From assembly GCF_946480385.1 (NCBI RefSeq), contig NZ_CAMLJP010000147.1, positions 1-13,439 of the forward strand: DNA of 13,439 bases, written 5' to 3'. The position numbers were made by a program, and so were the translations under genes. Of the stretch, positions 1-8,587 are shown piece by piece. The notes below the pieces were generated by a model that had not been told where the DNA came from, ran no database searches, and saw nothing but the letters and a program-made list of their open reading frames with translations. The stretch comes from an uncultured Azospirillum sp. Lineage in GTDB: Bacteria; Pseudomonadota; Alphaproteobacteria; Azospirillales; Azospirillaceae. The stretch's first letter is position 1, and every line of letters starts with the position of its first letter.

Positions 1-1616
<1,616 letters not shown>

Positions 1617-1661
1617 TCCGGCCGGCTTTGGACCGGACGTTTCCCAAGACGTTCCCTGGAC

Positions 1662-1695
1662 GGGGTCGCGCCGCACCGGCGCGGCCCCTTCTTTT
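1662..1695 (+). terminator. Intrinsic terminator of groEL
   Basis: A 12-bp stem (1662-1673 with 1677-1688, one G-U pair) closes on a 3-base loop and is followed by TTCTTTT. It lies 46 bases after the groEL stop. The T-run touches the stop codon of the converging kinase gene. There is no T-run on the other strand, so it should act mainly on groEL transcription. Confidence 0.9.
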
Positions 1696-2729
1696 CATGC
1701 GGCGGCGGGCCTGTCGTCCGGCTGGGCCGCCGCCCGGCAGCAGGGGAAGCGCAGGGTGACCTTCACTCCCTGCTCCGGCCGGGGTTCGATGTCGAGGCTG
1801 CCGCGCAATTGCTGGGCAAGCTGCCGCATGATCCGGCCACCCAGCCCGGTGCCCTGCGGCCGATCCGACAGGATGCCCACGCCGTCGTCGCAGACGCGCA
1901 GCACGCACTCCCCCTCCTCCTTGCGGAAGGTCAGGTCGATGCGGCCGGAACGGCCGTCGGGGAAGGCGTATTTCAGCGCGTTGGTGATCAGCTCGTTGGC
2001 GATGGTGCCGACCGCGACGGCGATGCTCATGTCGAGGTCGACGTCGTCCACCTCGGCGCTGACCGCAACCGGCCGCACCCCGACGACGCCCAACTGGATG
2101 TCCTCCACCAGACTTTCCAGGAAGTCCTTCGAACTGACGATGTTGACGCCCTCCACCCGGCGCAGGCGGACATAGACGCGGGACAGCACGCCGATCCGCT
2201 CGATGGTGCCGTTGACGATGTCCTGCCCTGCCCCAGACCTGTGCGCGGCGAGCGTCAGCTGGGCGCAGATCTGTTGCAGGTCGTTGCGGATCCGGTGGTG
2301 GATCTCGTGCAGCATCAAGTCCTTTTCCGCATTGGCGGCGGACAGCTGGTCCCAGGACAGGCGCAGCTGCTCGTTCGCCCGGCGCAGGGCGTGTGCCCCG
2401 GCGGCGATCCCGAAGCCCAGCGCCATATAGATGAGGAAGGCCAGCCGGTCGCCCGGCTCGGCGATCCACAGCTGCCATTCCGGCTTCATGAAGAACCAGG
2501 CCGAACACAGTCCCGACAGCGCCACGGCCAGATACCCCGCCCCGCGGTCGAACAGCAGCGAAATCACGAAGATGGTCGGGATGAAGACCAGGAACGGATA
2601 TTTGAACAGCAGCGGGTCGAGCGCGTAGCGCACCAGCGCCGTCAGCCCGACCAGCAGCAGCGTCATCCCGTATTGTGCCCAGGCCGCGTGCGGCAAACTG
2701 GAACTCAGCCGGCGCAAGATGCTTTCCAT
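1695..2729 (-). CDS. Membrane sensor histidine kinase, HisKA_2 family
   Basis: 344 residues. The N-terminal ~115 residues hold about four hydrophobic segments (near 22-34, 44-60, 65-80, 97-114) resembling the DUF4118 membrane sensor module found in KdpD-like kinases. A short linker leads to the HisKA_2 dimerisation box HEIHHRIRNDLQ (141-152), where the His before Arg (H145) is the likely phosphorylation site. The HATPase_c domain shows an N box (NELITNALKYAF, 245-256), a DDGVGI G1 box (281-286) and a GTGLGG box (293-298). No receiver domain is fused and no response regulator lies beside it, so it is an orphan. The ATG at 2729 was chosen because the upstream extension to 2852 is not protein-like and the hydrophobic region starts soon after. 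Kinases of this class often feed PhyR/EcfG stress signalling in alphaproteobacteria, but nothing here proves the partner. Confidence 0.88.
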   Translation of the reverse strand: MESILRRLSSSLPHAAWAQYGMTLLLVGLTALVRYALDPLLFKYPFLVFIPTIFVISLLFDRGAGYLAVALSGLCSAWFFMKPEWQLWIAEPGDRLAFLIYMALGFGIAAGAHALRRANEQLRLSWDQLSAANAEKDLMLHEIHHRIRNDLQQICAQLTLAAHRSGAGQDIVNGTIERIGVLSRVYVRLRRVEGVNIVSSKDFLESLVEDIQLGVVGVRPVAVSAEVDDVDLDMSIAVAVGTIANELITNALKYAFPDGRSGRIDLTFRKEEGECVLRVCDDGVGILSDRPQGTGLGGRIMRQLAQQLRGSLDIEPRPEQGVKVTLRFPCCRAAAQPDDRPAAA

Positions 2730-2817
2730 ACCCCGTGCCCTGCTCCCCGCGACATACACCAGGACGCAACGGAAGGGATAACAGCCGGGATCCGGATTCG
2801 GATGACCGGGGTATGCA

Positions 2818-2841
2818 CACAATGTTGTGACGAATTTCGTC
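2818..2841. promoter_or_regulatory. Two adjacent palindromes upstream of the kinase gene
   Basis: CACAA-TG-TTGTG (2818-2829) is followed directly by the perfect 13-base palindrome GACGAA-T-TTCGTC (2829-2841). They lie in the 132-bp gap between the amidase stop and the kinase start, about 90-110 bases upstream of the kinase ATG. They could be an operator for the kinase promoter. No confident -35/-10 pair was found in the gap. Confidence 0.35.
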
Positions 2842-2861
2842 GATGCGCTCAACCGCGGCCC

Positions 2862-4319
2862 TCAGCCGCGACCTGGGCGGGCGCCATGCCAGGGAGGCAG
2901 CGCCCCCGTACGGCCGGCGTCGGCCAGCAGCGCCTCGGCGGCGCGGCCGATGCCCAGCACGTCTTCGTCGGCGAAGCGGCGGCCGACGATCTGCAGCCCG
3001 ACCGGCAGCCCGTCCGCCGCCGGCCCGACCGGAAGCGACAGCGCCGGGCATTGCGGCAGCAGGTTGAACGGACAGGTCATGTCCAGCCCGCGATAGCGCC
3101 CGTCGTCGGCCGTCGCCATGAAGTCGTCGTCACCGGAATCGGCCGGCGGCGCCGTCACCGCGCAGGTCGGGCAGAGCAGCGCGTCATAGCGGTCGAACAG
3201 CCGGGCCATGTCGCGCCACATGGCGGTGCGCAGCAACTCCACCCGCTTGACCTCGGTGGCGCCAAGGGAGAAACCGCGCTCCATCAGCGCCACGATGGCC
3301 GGGTCCATGCGCTGCCTCTGCGCCTCCAGCCGGTCGCCGAAATAGGCGCTCATGAACACGCACCACAGGTCGAACCACTGGTCGTTCACCGCCCGGGTCC
3401 AGGAGACCGGCACTTCGTCCACCACCGCCCCGGCCCGGCGCAGCAGGTCCACCGCCGCACGGATCGCCGCCTCCACGCCCGGCTGAACCTCGTAATAGCC
3501 GAGGTCGACGGACAGGGCGAAGCGCCGCCCCTCCAGCAGCCCCGCCCGCGCCCGGCCACCGGAGAAGGTCAGCGACAGCGACTGGATGTCCTCGTCGCTC
3601 GGTCCCGACGCCGCCTCCATGAAGGCGATGGCATCCTCCACCGTCCGCGCCAACGGCCCGAAATGTGAAATGCCGTCGAACACGCTGGGCAGGATCGTCA
3701 TGGGAATGCGCCCCAGGCTGGGCTTCAGCCCGACCGTGCCGCACAGGGCCGCCGGGATGCGCACCGATCCACCCATGTCGGTCCCCTCGGCGAAGGGCAC
3801 CACCCCGGCGGCCACCGCCGCCGCCGACCCGCCCGACGATCCGCCGGAGGTGCGTGCCGGGTCCCACGGGTTGCGCGTCACGCCCCAGCGCGGGCTGTAG
3901 GTGAAGCTGGAATGGGCGAATTCCGGCGTGGTGGTCTTGCCGATCAGGATGGCGCCGGCATCGGTCAGCCGGCGGATGCACAGCGCGCTTTCCTCCGGCC
4001 GCAAATCCTCCGTCCAGGAGCCGAGCGTGGTCAGGTCCCCGACGGTCGGCGTCATGTCCTTGGCGGCGAAGGGCACGCCATGCAGCGGGCCGACCGCCTC
4101 CCCCCGCTTCACCGCGAGGTCGGCCTCCAACGCCGCGGCCATCGCCTGCTCCTCCCGCAGCAGGGTGAAGGGGTTGAGCGGTTCGGAGACGGCGCGGGCA
4201 CGGGCGATGGCCTCTCCCACCACCGTCTCGGCACGGAAGCGGTCGGCGCGGATGCCCGCGGCCATCGCGGTGGCCGGCAGGTCGAGCGGGTGGAGTTCGG
4301 TCGGCGTCGGAGAGGTCAT
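2862..4319 (-). CDS. Amidase-signature family hydrolase
   Basis: 485 residues, the normal length for the amidase signature family (PF01425: GatA, aliphatic and aryl amidases, indoleacetamide hydrolases). These cytosolic enzymes hydrolyse an amide to an acid and ammonia through a Ser-cisSer-Lys triad. All three residues are visible: K87 in GVPFAAKDM, the cis-serine S161 in the glycine/serine-rich TSGGSSGGSAA segment, and the nucleophile S185 in DMGGSVRIPA. The start at 4319 follows a modest AGGT ribosome-binding sequence and gives the expected N-terminus. No gatB or gatC is nearby, and the protein differs from GatA, so a catabolic amidase is more likely than tRNA amidation. The substrate cannot be read from sequence. 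The divergent LuxR regulator shares its upstream region, which suggests control by it. Confidence 0.9.
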   Translation of the reverse strand: MTSPTPTELHPLDLPATAMAAGIRADRFRAETVVGEAIARARAVSEPLNPFTLLREEQAMAAALEADLAVKRGEAVGPLHGVPFAAKDMTPTVGDLTTLGSWTEDLRPEESALCIRRLTDAGAILIGKTTTPEFAHSSFTYSPRWGVTRNPWDPARTSGGSSGGSAAAVAAGVVPFAEGTDMGGSVRIPAALCGTVGLKPSLGRIPMTILPSVFDGISHFGPLARTVEDAIAFMEAASGPSDEDIQSLSLTFSGGRARAGLLEGRRFALSVDLGYYEVQPGVEAAIRAAVDLLRRAGAVVDEVPVSWTRAVNDQWFDLWCVFMSAYFGDRLEAQRQRMDPAIVALMERGFSLGATEVKRVELLRTAMWRDMARLFDRYDALLCPTCAVTAPPADSGDDDFMATADDGRYRGLDMTCPFNLLPQCPALSLPVGPAADGLPVGLQIVGRRFADEDVLGIGRAAEALLADAGRTGALPPWHGARPGRG

Positions 4320-4340
4320 GGACTTACCTGTGCAAAGTGA

Positions 4341-4358
4341 ACCGTCGATGGTGACGGT
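4341..4358. promoter_or_regulatory. Candidate operator between amidase and LuxR genes
   Basis: Perfect inverted repeat ACCGTC-N6-GACGGT, 22 bases upstream of the amidase start, in the 153-bp divergent region. A weaker pair (GGGC-N6-GCCC, 4359-4372) follows at once, then a 10-bp-spaced direct repeat TTGGAAA (4373-4379 and 4383-4389). The position suits a repressor or activator site used by the neighbouring LuxR protein, but this is inferred only from location and symmetry. Confidence 0.4.
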
Positions 4359-4472
4359 GGGCCTGCATGCCCTTGGAAAAATTTGGAAATGCGACGGGCG
4401 TCATGCCACGATGCCCACCCGTGCCGCCTGTTGCGAAAGGCCGGCGTCGGACGAGGAAAGGTCACCCTCCGC

Positions 4473-5312
4473 ATGCACCCCGCTGTTGACCCAAGTCGTG
4501 AATCCGGTGGCGAACCCGCCGGCGAACTTGGTGCCGCTCCGCCTTTCGCGGACTGGAACGACGCCATCGCCCGCGCCGTCGCGGCGCTCGGCTCGCCCGG
4601 CTTTCCGGCGGCGATGGAAGCGGCGCTGCAACGGCTGGTGAGCCACCAGATGATGAACGGCTTCCATTACGCCCCCGACGGCCGCGCCTTCGACCTGCAC
4701 AACGACCGGCTTGGCGACCACCGCCGGATCATCGTCGACCAGTATCTGGCCGGCACCTATGTCCTCGACCCCTTCTATGACGCCAGCCGCCGGCCCGACG
4801 GACCGTCCTTCATCATCATGCGCCAGCTGGCGCCGGACGACTTCGAACAGTCGGAATATTTCCGCCTCCATTATGCGGCGACCCGGATCGTGGATGAGGT
4901 CGGATTCCGCCTGACGCTGGACGCCGGCCATGTCGGCATCCTGTCCCTGTGCCGCATCGGAGACGCGCCGCGTTTCTCCCCCGACGAACTGGCGAGACTG
5001 GAGGCCGCAGCCGGCCTCGTCCGCGCCCTGGGGGAGCGGCACTGGCATGGCCTGCCGACCGCCGCGGCCGACGCCGCGAAAGCCGGTACGCCGAGGCGGA
5101 TCGAGCACCCGCTGCTGACCAACCGGGAACTGGAAGTGGTCACGCTGATCCTGAAGGGCCATTCCACCCAGTCCATCGCCGCGGTGCTGTCGCTCTCGCC
5201 GGATACGGTGAAGGTCCATCGCCGCCGGATCTATGCAAAGCTGCGGATCTCCAGCCAGGGCGAACTCTTCCGCACCTTCCTGACCGATCCGCTGATCTCC
5301 AGTCCGCGGTGA
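4473..5312 (+). CDS. LuxR-type HTH transcriptional regulator
   Basis: 279 residues. The C-terminal LuxR/GerE helix-turn-helix is clear at about 214-272: LTNRELEVVTLILKGHS, the recognition region SPDTVKVHRRRIYAKL, then an aromatic-rich end. The ~200-residue N-terminal part has no phosphoacceptor receiver and does not look like a standard acyl-homoserine-lactone domain. It contains LDPFYD near 98-103 and EYFRLHYAATRIVDEVGF near 128-145, and may be a GAF-like small-molecule sensor. The ATG at 4473 has an upstream GAGGAAAGG. A TTG at 4383 or ATG at 4389 would add about 30 residues of arginine- and cysteine-rich, non-protein-like sequence, so both were rejected. It is divergent from the amidase and converges on the PuuP-like permease, and may regulate one or both. 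Confidence 0.85.
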   Translation: MHPAVDPSRESGGEPAGELGAAPPFADWNDAIARAVAALGSPGFPAAMEAALQRLVSHQMMNGFHYAPDGRAFDLHNDRLGDHRRIIVDQYLAGTYVLDPFYDASRRPDGPSFIIMRQLAPDDFEQSEYFRLHYAATRIVDEVGFRLTLDAGHVGILSLCRIGDAPRFSPDELARLEAAAGLVRALGERHWHGLPTAAADAAKAGTPRRIEHPLLTNRELEVVTLILKGHSTQSIAAVLSLSPDTVKVHRRRIYAKLRISSQGELFRTFLTDPLISSPR

Positions 5313-5329
5313 TTGCCGGCCCGCGCTGA

Positions 5330-5343
5330 CCGCCGGCCGGCGG
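5330..5343. repeat. GC-rich palindrome between convergent genes
   Basis: CCGCCGGCCGGCGG is a perfect 14-base palindrome in the 39-bp gap between the converging luxR-type and permease genes. It has no loop and no T-run on either strand, so it is not a convincing intrinsic terminator, though it may contribute to transcript ends. Confidence 0.4.
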
Positions 5344-5351
5344 AGTCCCAT

Positions 5352-6692
5352 TCAGGAGACGGATTCCACGAAGTGGATCTCCGGCGGCGCCTTGCGGAAC
5401 AGCGCGGTCAGATAGGCGAGGTAGAGCACGCCCAGCGCCAGCCAGACCAGCCCCAGCAGCTTGGCGTTGCTGTCCAGATTGGCCAGCAGATAGAGATCGC
5501 ACAGCGCGGCGGCCGCCGGAATGACCAGTCCGACCAGCGCCCCAACCGACCGCACCTGCGGCTCCCGCCGGAGATAGAGCGCGATGACCGACAGGTTGAC
5601 CGCGGTGAAGGCCAGGAAGGCGCCGAAATTGATGAAGGAGGTGGAGGTCGTCACGTCCATCCACAGCGCGGCCAGCCCGACGAACCCGACAAGCACCAGA
5701 TTGAACACCGGCGTCCGCCAGCGCGGGTGAAGCCGCCCGAACAGTCCCGACGGCAGCACGCCGTCACGCCCCATGGCGAACAGCAGCCGGCCGACGCTGG
5801 CCTGCGCCGCAAGGCCGGAACTGAATTGGGCGACCACCAGCGTGGCGAGGAAGATGGTGACGAACAGGTCGCCGCCGATGGACTTGGCGATCTCGAAGGC
5901 GGCGGCATCCACGGAGTCGAACTCGGTGCCTGGATGGGCCAGCTGCGTCACATAGGCGGCAAGCACGAAGATCGCGCCGCCGGCCAGCGCCACGATCATG
6001 ATGGCCCGCGGCATGGTGCGCCGGGCGTCGCGGACCTCCTCCGTCATGGTGGAGATGGCGTCGAACCCCAGGAACGAATAGGCGGCGATCGCCGCCCCGG
6101 CGACGGAGGCGCCGAAGGGCACGTCCGCCCGGAAGAAGGGCGTGACCGACGCCAGCCCGCCCGGCCCGCTCGCCGCCATGACGAAGCGCGCCGCCAGCAG
6201 GATGAAGGCGACCAGCACGGCCAGTTGCACGACCATCAGCACCAGATTGACGCGGGCGGCGAAATGCACGCCGGCCAGATTCACCACGGTGGTGAAGCCG
6301 ATGAAGCCCAGGATCCAGACCCAGACCGGGACATCGGGGAATGCCGACGACAGATAGGCGCCGCCGATCAGCCAGATCACCATGGGAAGGAAGAAGTAAT
6401 CGAGCAGAACCGCCCAGCCGACCAGGAACCCGATGCTGGGGCTCAGCGACTTGCGGGCATAGGTGTAGGCCGAACCAGCCACCGGATAGACCCGGGCCAT
6501 CACGCCATAGCTGATCGCCGTCAGCAGGATCGCCCCGGCAGCCAGCACATAGGCCATCGCCGTCGTGCCCTCGCTGGCGGTCGCCAGGGCGCCGAAGGTG
6601 CCCAGCACGATCATCGGCGTCATATAGGCCAGCCCGAACAGCACGACCGCCGACAGGCCCAGCCTGCGGTGCAGAGTCACGTCATCCCTCAT
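5352..6692 (-). CDS. puuP: APC-family permease, PuuP-like (putative putrescine/amine importer)
   Basis: 446 residues with about 12 hydrophobic segments, the normal APC fold length. As recalled, the sequence parallels E. coli PuuP along its length: GLAYMTPM in TM1 (20-27), AGSAYTYARKS (72-82), GFLVGW...LLDYFFLPM (88-104), YSFLGFDAISTMTEE (205-219), SGLAAQASVGRLLFAMGRD (292-310), and HPRWRTP (322-328). PuuP imports putrescine at the inner membrane by proton symport, so an amine or amino-acid substrate is likely, but specificity is inferred. The start is fixed by an excellent AGGAGGTG ribosome binding site (6696-6703 on this strand), 4 bases before the ATG at 6692; the longer frame to 6770 lacks support. 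No puuA-D genes are nearby. The adjacent amidase and LuxR genes suggest a nitrogen-scavenging locus. Confidence 0.88.
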   Translation of the reverse strand: MRDDVTLHRRLGLSAVVLFGLAYMTPMIVLGTFGALATASEGTTAMAYVLAAGAILLTAISYGVMARVYPVAGSAYTYARKSLSPSIGFLVGWAVLLDYFFLPMVIWLIGGAYLSSAFPDVPVWVWILGFIGFTTVVNLAGVHFAARVNLVLMVVQLAVLVAFILLAARFVMAASGPGGLASVTPFFRADVPFGASVAGAAIAAYSFLGFDAISTMTEEVRDARRTMPRAIMIVALAGGAIFVLAAYVTQLAHPGTEFDSVDAAAFEIAKSIGGDLFVTIFLATLVVAQFSSGLAAQASVGRLLFAMGRDGVLPSGLFGRLHPRWRTPVFNLVLVGFVGLAALWMDVTTSTSFINFGAFLAFTAVNLSVIALYLRREPQVRSVGALVGLVIPAAAALCDLYLLANLDSNAKLLGLVWLALGVLYLAYLTALFRKAPPEIHFVESVS

Positions 6693-6805
6693 ATCCACCT
6701 CCTGAAACACTCCTGTTCCGGTGACGTCTTCCGGGTTGCGCATGTGGCTGAAGGTCCGTGACATCACCATTTGTCCTGCGGAGGGTGCGGCCCGGGGCGG
6801 CGGAC

Positions 6806-6826
6806 GGACAATACCCCCAGGGTGTT
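6806..6826. promoter_or_regulatory. Inverted-repeat cluster in the permease/sugar dehydrogenase divergent region
   Basis: The 229-bp gap between the divergent permease and dehydrogenase genes holds AATACCC-CCA-GGGTGTT (6810-6826, one mismatched pair). Overlapping its left end is GGACAA (6806-6811), which forms an inverted pair with TTGTCC at 6771-6776. No convincing sigma70 promoter was recognised on either strand. A regulator site is possible but unproven. Confidence 0.3.
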
Positions 6827-6921
6827 ACGAAGCCGGCTGGGGATTCTTTCGGCGAAGGGATCTTGGCCGTTCCGCGGACACCCCCATCTGGAAGGCCATT
6901 GCCCGAAACCGGAGGATCGTG

Positions 6922-8067
6922 ATGCGCAGCACCCTGACCCTGTCGGCCGCCATTCCCGTCACTGCCGTTCTTGCCGCCGGTCTTTTTGCCACTGGCCCTG
7001 CCCTGGCGCAGGCGGTCAAGACAGTTCCGACCAGCGCCGGGCCGGTGGAGGTCAGCCGCTTCGCCGACGGGCTGGAGCGGCCCTGGGGCATCGATTTCCT
7101 CCCCGACGGCCGGGCGCTGGTGACGGAAAAGCCGGGACGGCTGCGGATCATGGCGCGCGACGGATCGCTGTCCGAGCCGCTGGCCGGCACGCCGAAGGTC
7201 TTCAATCAGGGCCAGGGCGGGCTGATGGATGTGGCGGCCGATCCCGAGTTCGCCCGCAACAGGACGGTCTATCTCGCCTATGCCGAGCCGGGAGAGAAGG
7301 GCACCGCCGGGACGGCGCTGGGGCGCGGCACGCTGGGCGAGCGCGGGATCGAGGATTTCCAGGTTATCTTCCGCCAGTCGCCCAAGGTGGACGGCGGCAA
7401 CCATTTCGGCACCCGCATCGCCTTCGCCCCCGACGGCCACATCTTCCTGACGCTGGGCGAGCGGTTCAAGTTCGACCCAGCGCAGAAGCGCGACAACACG
7501 CTGGGCAAGGTGGTCCGGCTGAACCGCGACGGCTTGCTGCCGCAGGACAACCCCTTCGCCGCGGAGGGCAAGACAGCCGGCGCCATCTGGTCCTACGGCC
7601 ACCGCAACATCGAGGCGGCGGCCATCGATCCGCGCAGCGGCTCGCTGTGGATCGGTGAAATGGGGCCGCTGGGCGGCGACGAGCTGAACCGGCCGGAAGC
7701 GGGCAGGAATTACGGCTGGCCGGTGGTCAGCTGGGGCAAGCATTACGACGGCCGCGACATCCCCGACCCGCCGACCCACAAGGAGTTCGCCGACGCGGCG
7801 GTGCACTGGACGCCGGTGATCTCGCCTTCCGGCATGGTTTTCTACACCGGCGGGCTGTTCCGCAACTGGCAGGGCAGCGCCTTCCTCGGCGGCCTCAGCG
7901 CCAAGGGGCTGGTGCGCGTCGCCATCGACGGAAGCAGCGCGAGGGAGGTGGAGCGCATTCCGCTCGACGCGCGCATCCGCGATGTGGCACAGGGACCGGA
8001 CGACGCCCTCTATGTCATCACCGATGCCGCCGACGGCGCGGTCCTGCGGTTGGCGCCGGCGAAATGA
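6922..8067 (+). CDS. Periplasmic PQQ-dependent aldose sugar dehydrogenase (YliI/Asd type)
   Basis: 381 residues. The N-terminus is a Sec signal peptide: MR, a hydrophobic stretch, then ALA at 27-29 with cleavage likely before QAVK. The mature part is a beta-propeller of the glucose/sorbosone dehydrogenase family (PF07995), which oxidises aldoses with PQQ and calcium in the periplasm. Family landmarks are PWGIDFLPDGR (54-64), GQGGLMDVAADP (97-108), DGGNHFGTRI with the likely catalytic His161, SYGHRN (224-229), GEMGP..GGDELN (245-256) and NYGWP (263-267). The ATG at 6922 is chosen over longer frames because GGAGG sits 6 bases upstream and the signal peptide begins there. No PQQ biosynthesis gene is in the window. 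The acetyltransferase 31 bp downstream may be co-transcribed. Confidence 0.92.
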   Translation: MRSTLTLSAAIPVTAVLAAGLFATGPALAQAVKTVPTSAGPVEVSRFADGLERPWGIDFLPDGRALVTEKPGRLRIMARDGSLSEPLAGTPKVFNQGQGGLMDVAADPEFARNRTVYLAYAEPGEKGTAGTALGRGTLGERGIEDFQVIFRQSPKVDGGNHFGTRIAFAPDGHIFLTLGERFKFDPAQKRDNTLGKVVRLNRDGLLPQDNPFAAEGKTAGAIWSYGHRNIEAAAIDPRSGSLWIGEMGPLGGDELNRPEAGRNYGWPVVSWGKHYDGRDIPDPPTHKEFADAAVHWTPVISPSGMVFYTGGLFRNWQGSAFLGGLSAKGLVRVAIDGSSAREVERIPLDARIRDVAQGPDDALYVITDAADGAVLRLAPAK

Positions 8068-8098
8068 CCGCCTGAAGATGGGCCGAAAGATGGGGCAG

Positions 8099-8587
8099 AT
8101 GAAGATCAGAGACTACCGACCGTCGGACGCCCCGGTTCTGGCGGAGATCTATGCCCGCTCCGTCCGCGGCATCGGTTCGCGATTCTATGGCCCGGAGCAG
8201 GTGGAGGCCTGGGCTGCGCAGGCGCCAACGGTGGAGCGGGTGCGGGAGGCCTATGGCGACGGCCGCGTCGCCCTGGTCGCGGTGGACGAGGCCGACCGGC
8301 CGGTGGCCTTCAGCGACGTCGAAACCGACGGCCACATCAACTTCCTCTATTGCGCGCCGGAAGCCGCCGGCCGCGGCGTGATGTCGGCGCTGGTCGACAG
8401 GCTGGAGGCGCGCGCCCGCGCGCTCGGCCACCCCCGCCTGCATGTGGAGGCGAGCGAGGCCGCCCGCCCCTTCTTCCTGCGCCGCGGCTTTGCGATGCTG
8501 GCGCGCCGCGAGCTGCGGATCGGCAACGTGCCGATCCACAACTATGCGATGGAGAAGTGGCTGGCGCCGCCTGAAAGCATCAGTTAG
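8099..8587 (+). CDS. GNAT-family N-acetyltransferase (YafP-like)
   Basis: 162 residues. The order is that of a GNAT acetyltransferase: IRDYRPSDAPVLAEIYARSV at the N-terminus, HINFLYCAPEAAGRGVMSAL (79-98) forming beta-4 and the acetyl-CoA pyrophosphate loop, then EASEAARPFFLRRGF (117-131). The loop reads E-x-x-G-R-G rather than the common Q/R-x-x-G-x-G. The protein resembles E. coli YafP in layout, including GPEQVEAWA near 31-39. The substrate is unknown. Three in-frame ATGs occur (8078, 8090, 8099); 8099 is preferred because the family match begins there, although its ribosome binding site is weak. It lies 31 bp after the sugar dehydrogenase, and its last 8 bases overlap the end of the opposite-strand oxidoreductase. 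Confidence 0.85.
   Translation: MKIRDYRPSDAPVLAEIYARSVRGIGSRFYGPEQVEAWAAQAPTVERVREAYGDGRVALVAVDEADRPVAFSDVETDGHINFLYCAPEAAGRGVMSALVDRLEARARALGHPRLHVEASEAARPFFLRRGFAMLARRELRIGNVPIHNYAMEKWLAPPESIS

Noticed and set aside
2854..2870. Hairpin CGCGGC-N5-GCCGCG at the amidase stop as a terminator
   Set aside because: The stem is only six base pairs and no T-run follows on the minus strand.
1809..3668. Long plus-strand open frame opposite the kinase and amidase
   Set aside because: Its product is rich in Arg, Gln, His and Pro without domains; it is the antisense shadow usual in high-GC DNA. The two minus-strand genes carry complete catalytic motifs.
4383..4472. Longer N-terminus for the LuxR regulator from TTG 4383 or ATG 4389
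   Set aside because: The added residues are not protein-like and the ATG at 4473 has a better ribosome binding site.
5313..6761. 482-residue plus-strand frame opposite the permease
   Set aside because: Low-complexity His/Gln/Asp/Arg composition, antisense to a clear 12-segment transporter.
6693..6770. 26-residue N-terminal extension of the PuuP-like permease
   Set aside because: The AGGAGGTG site directly before the ATG at 6692 fixes the start.
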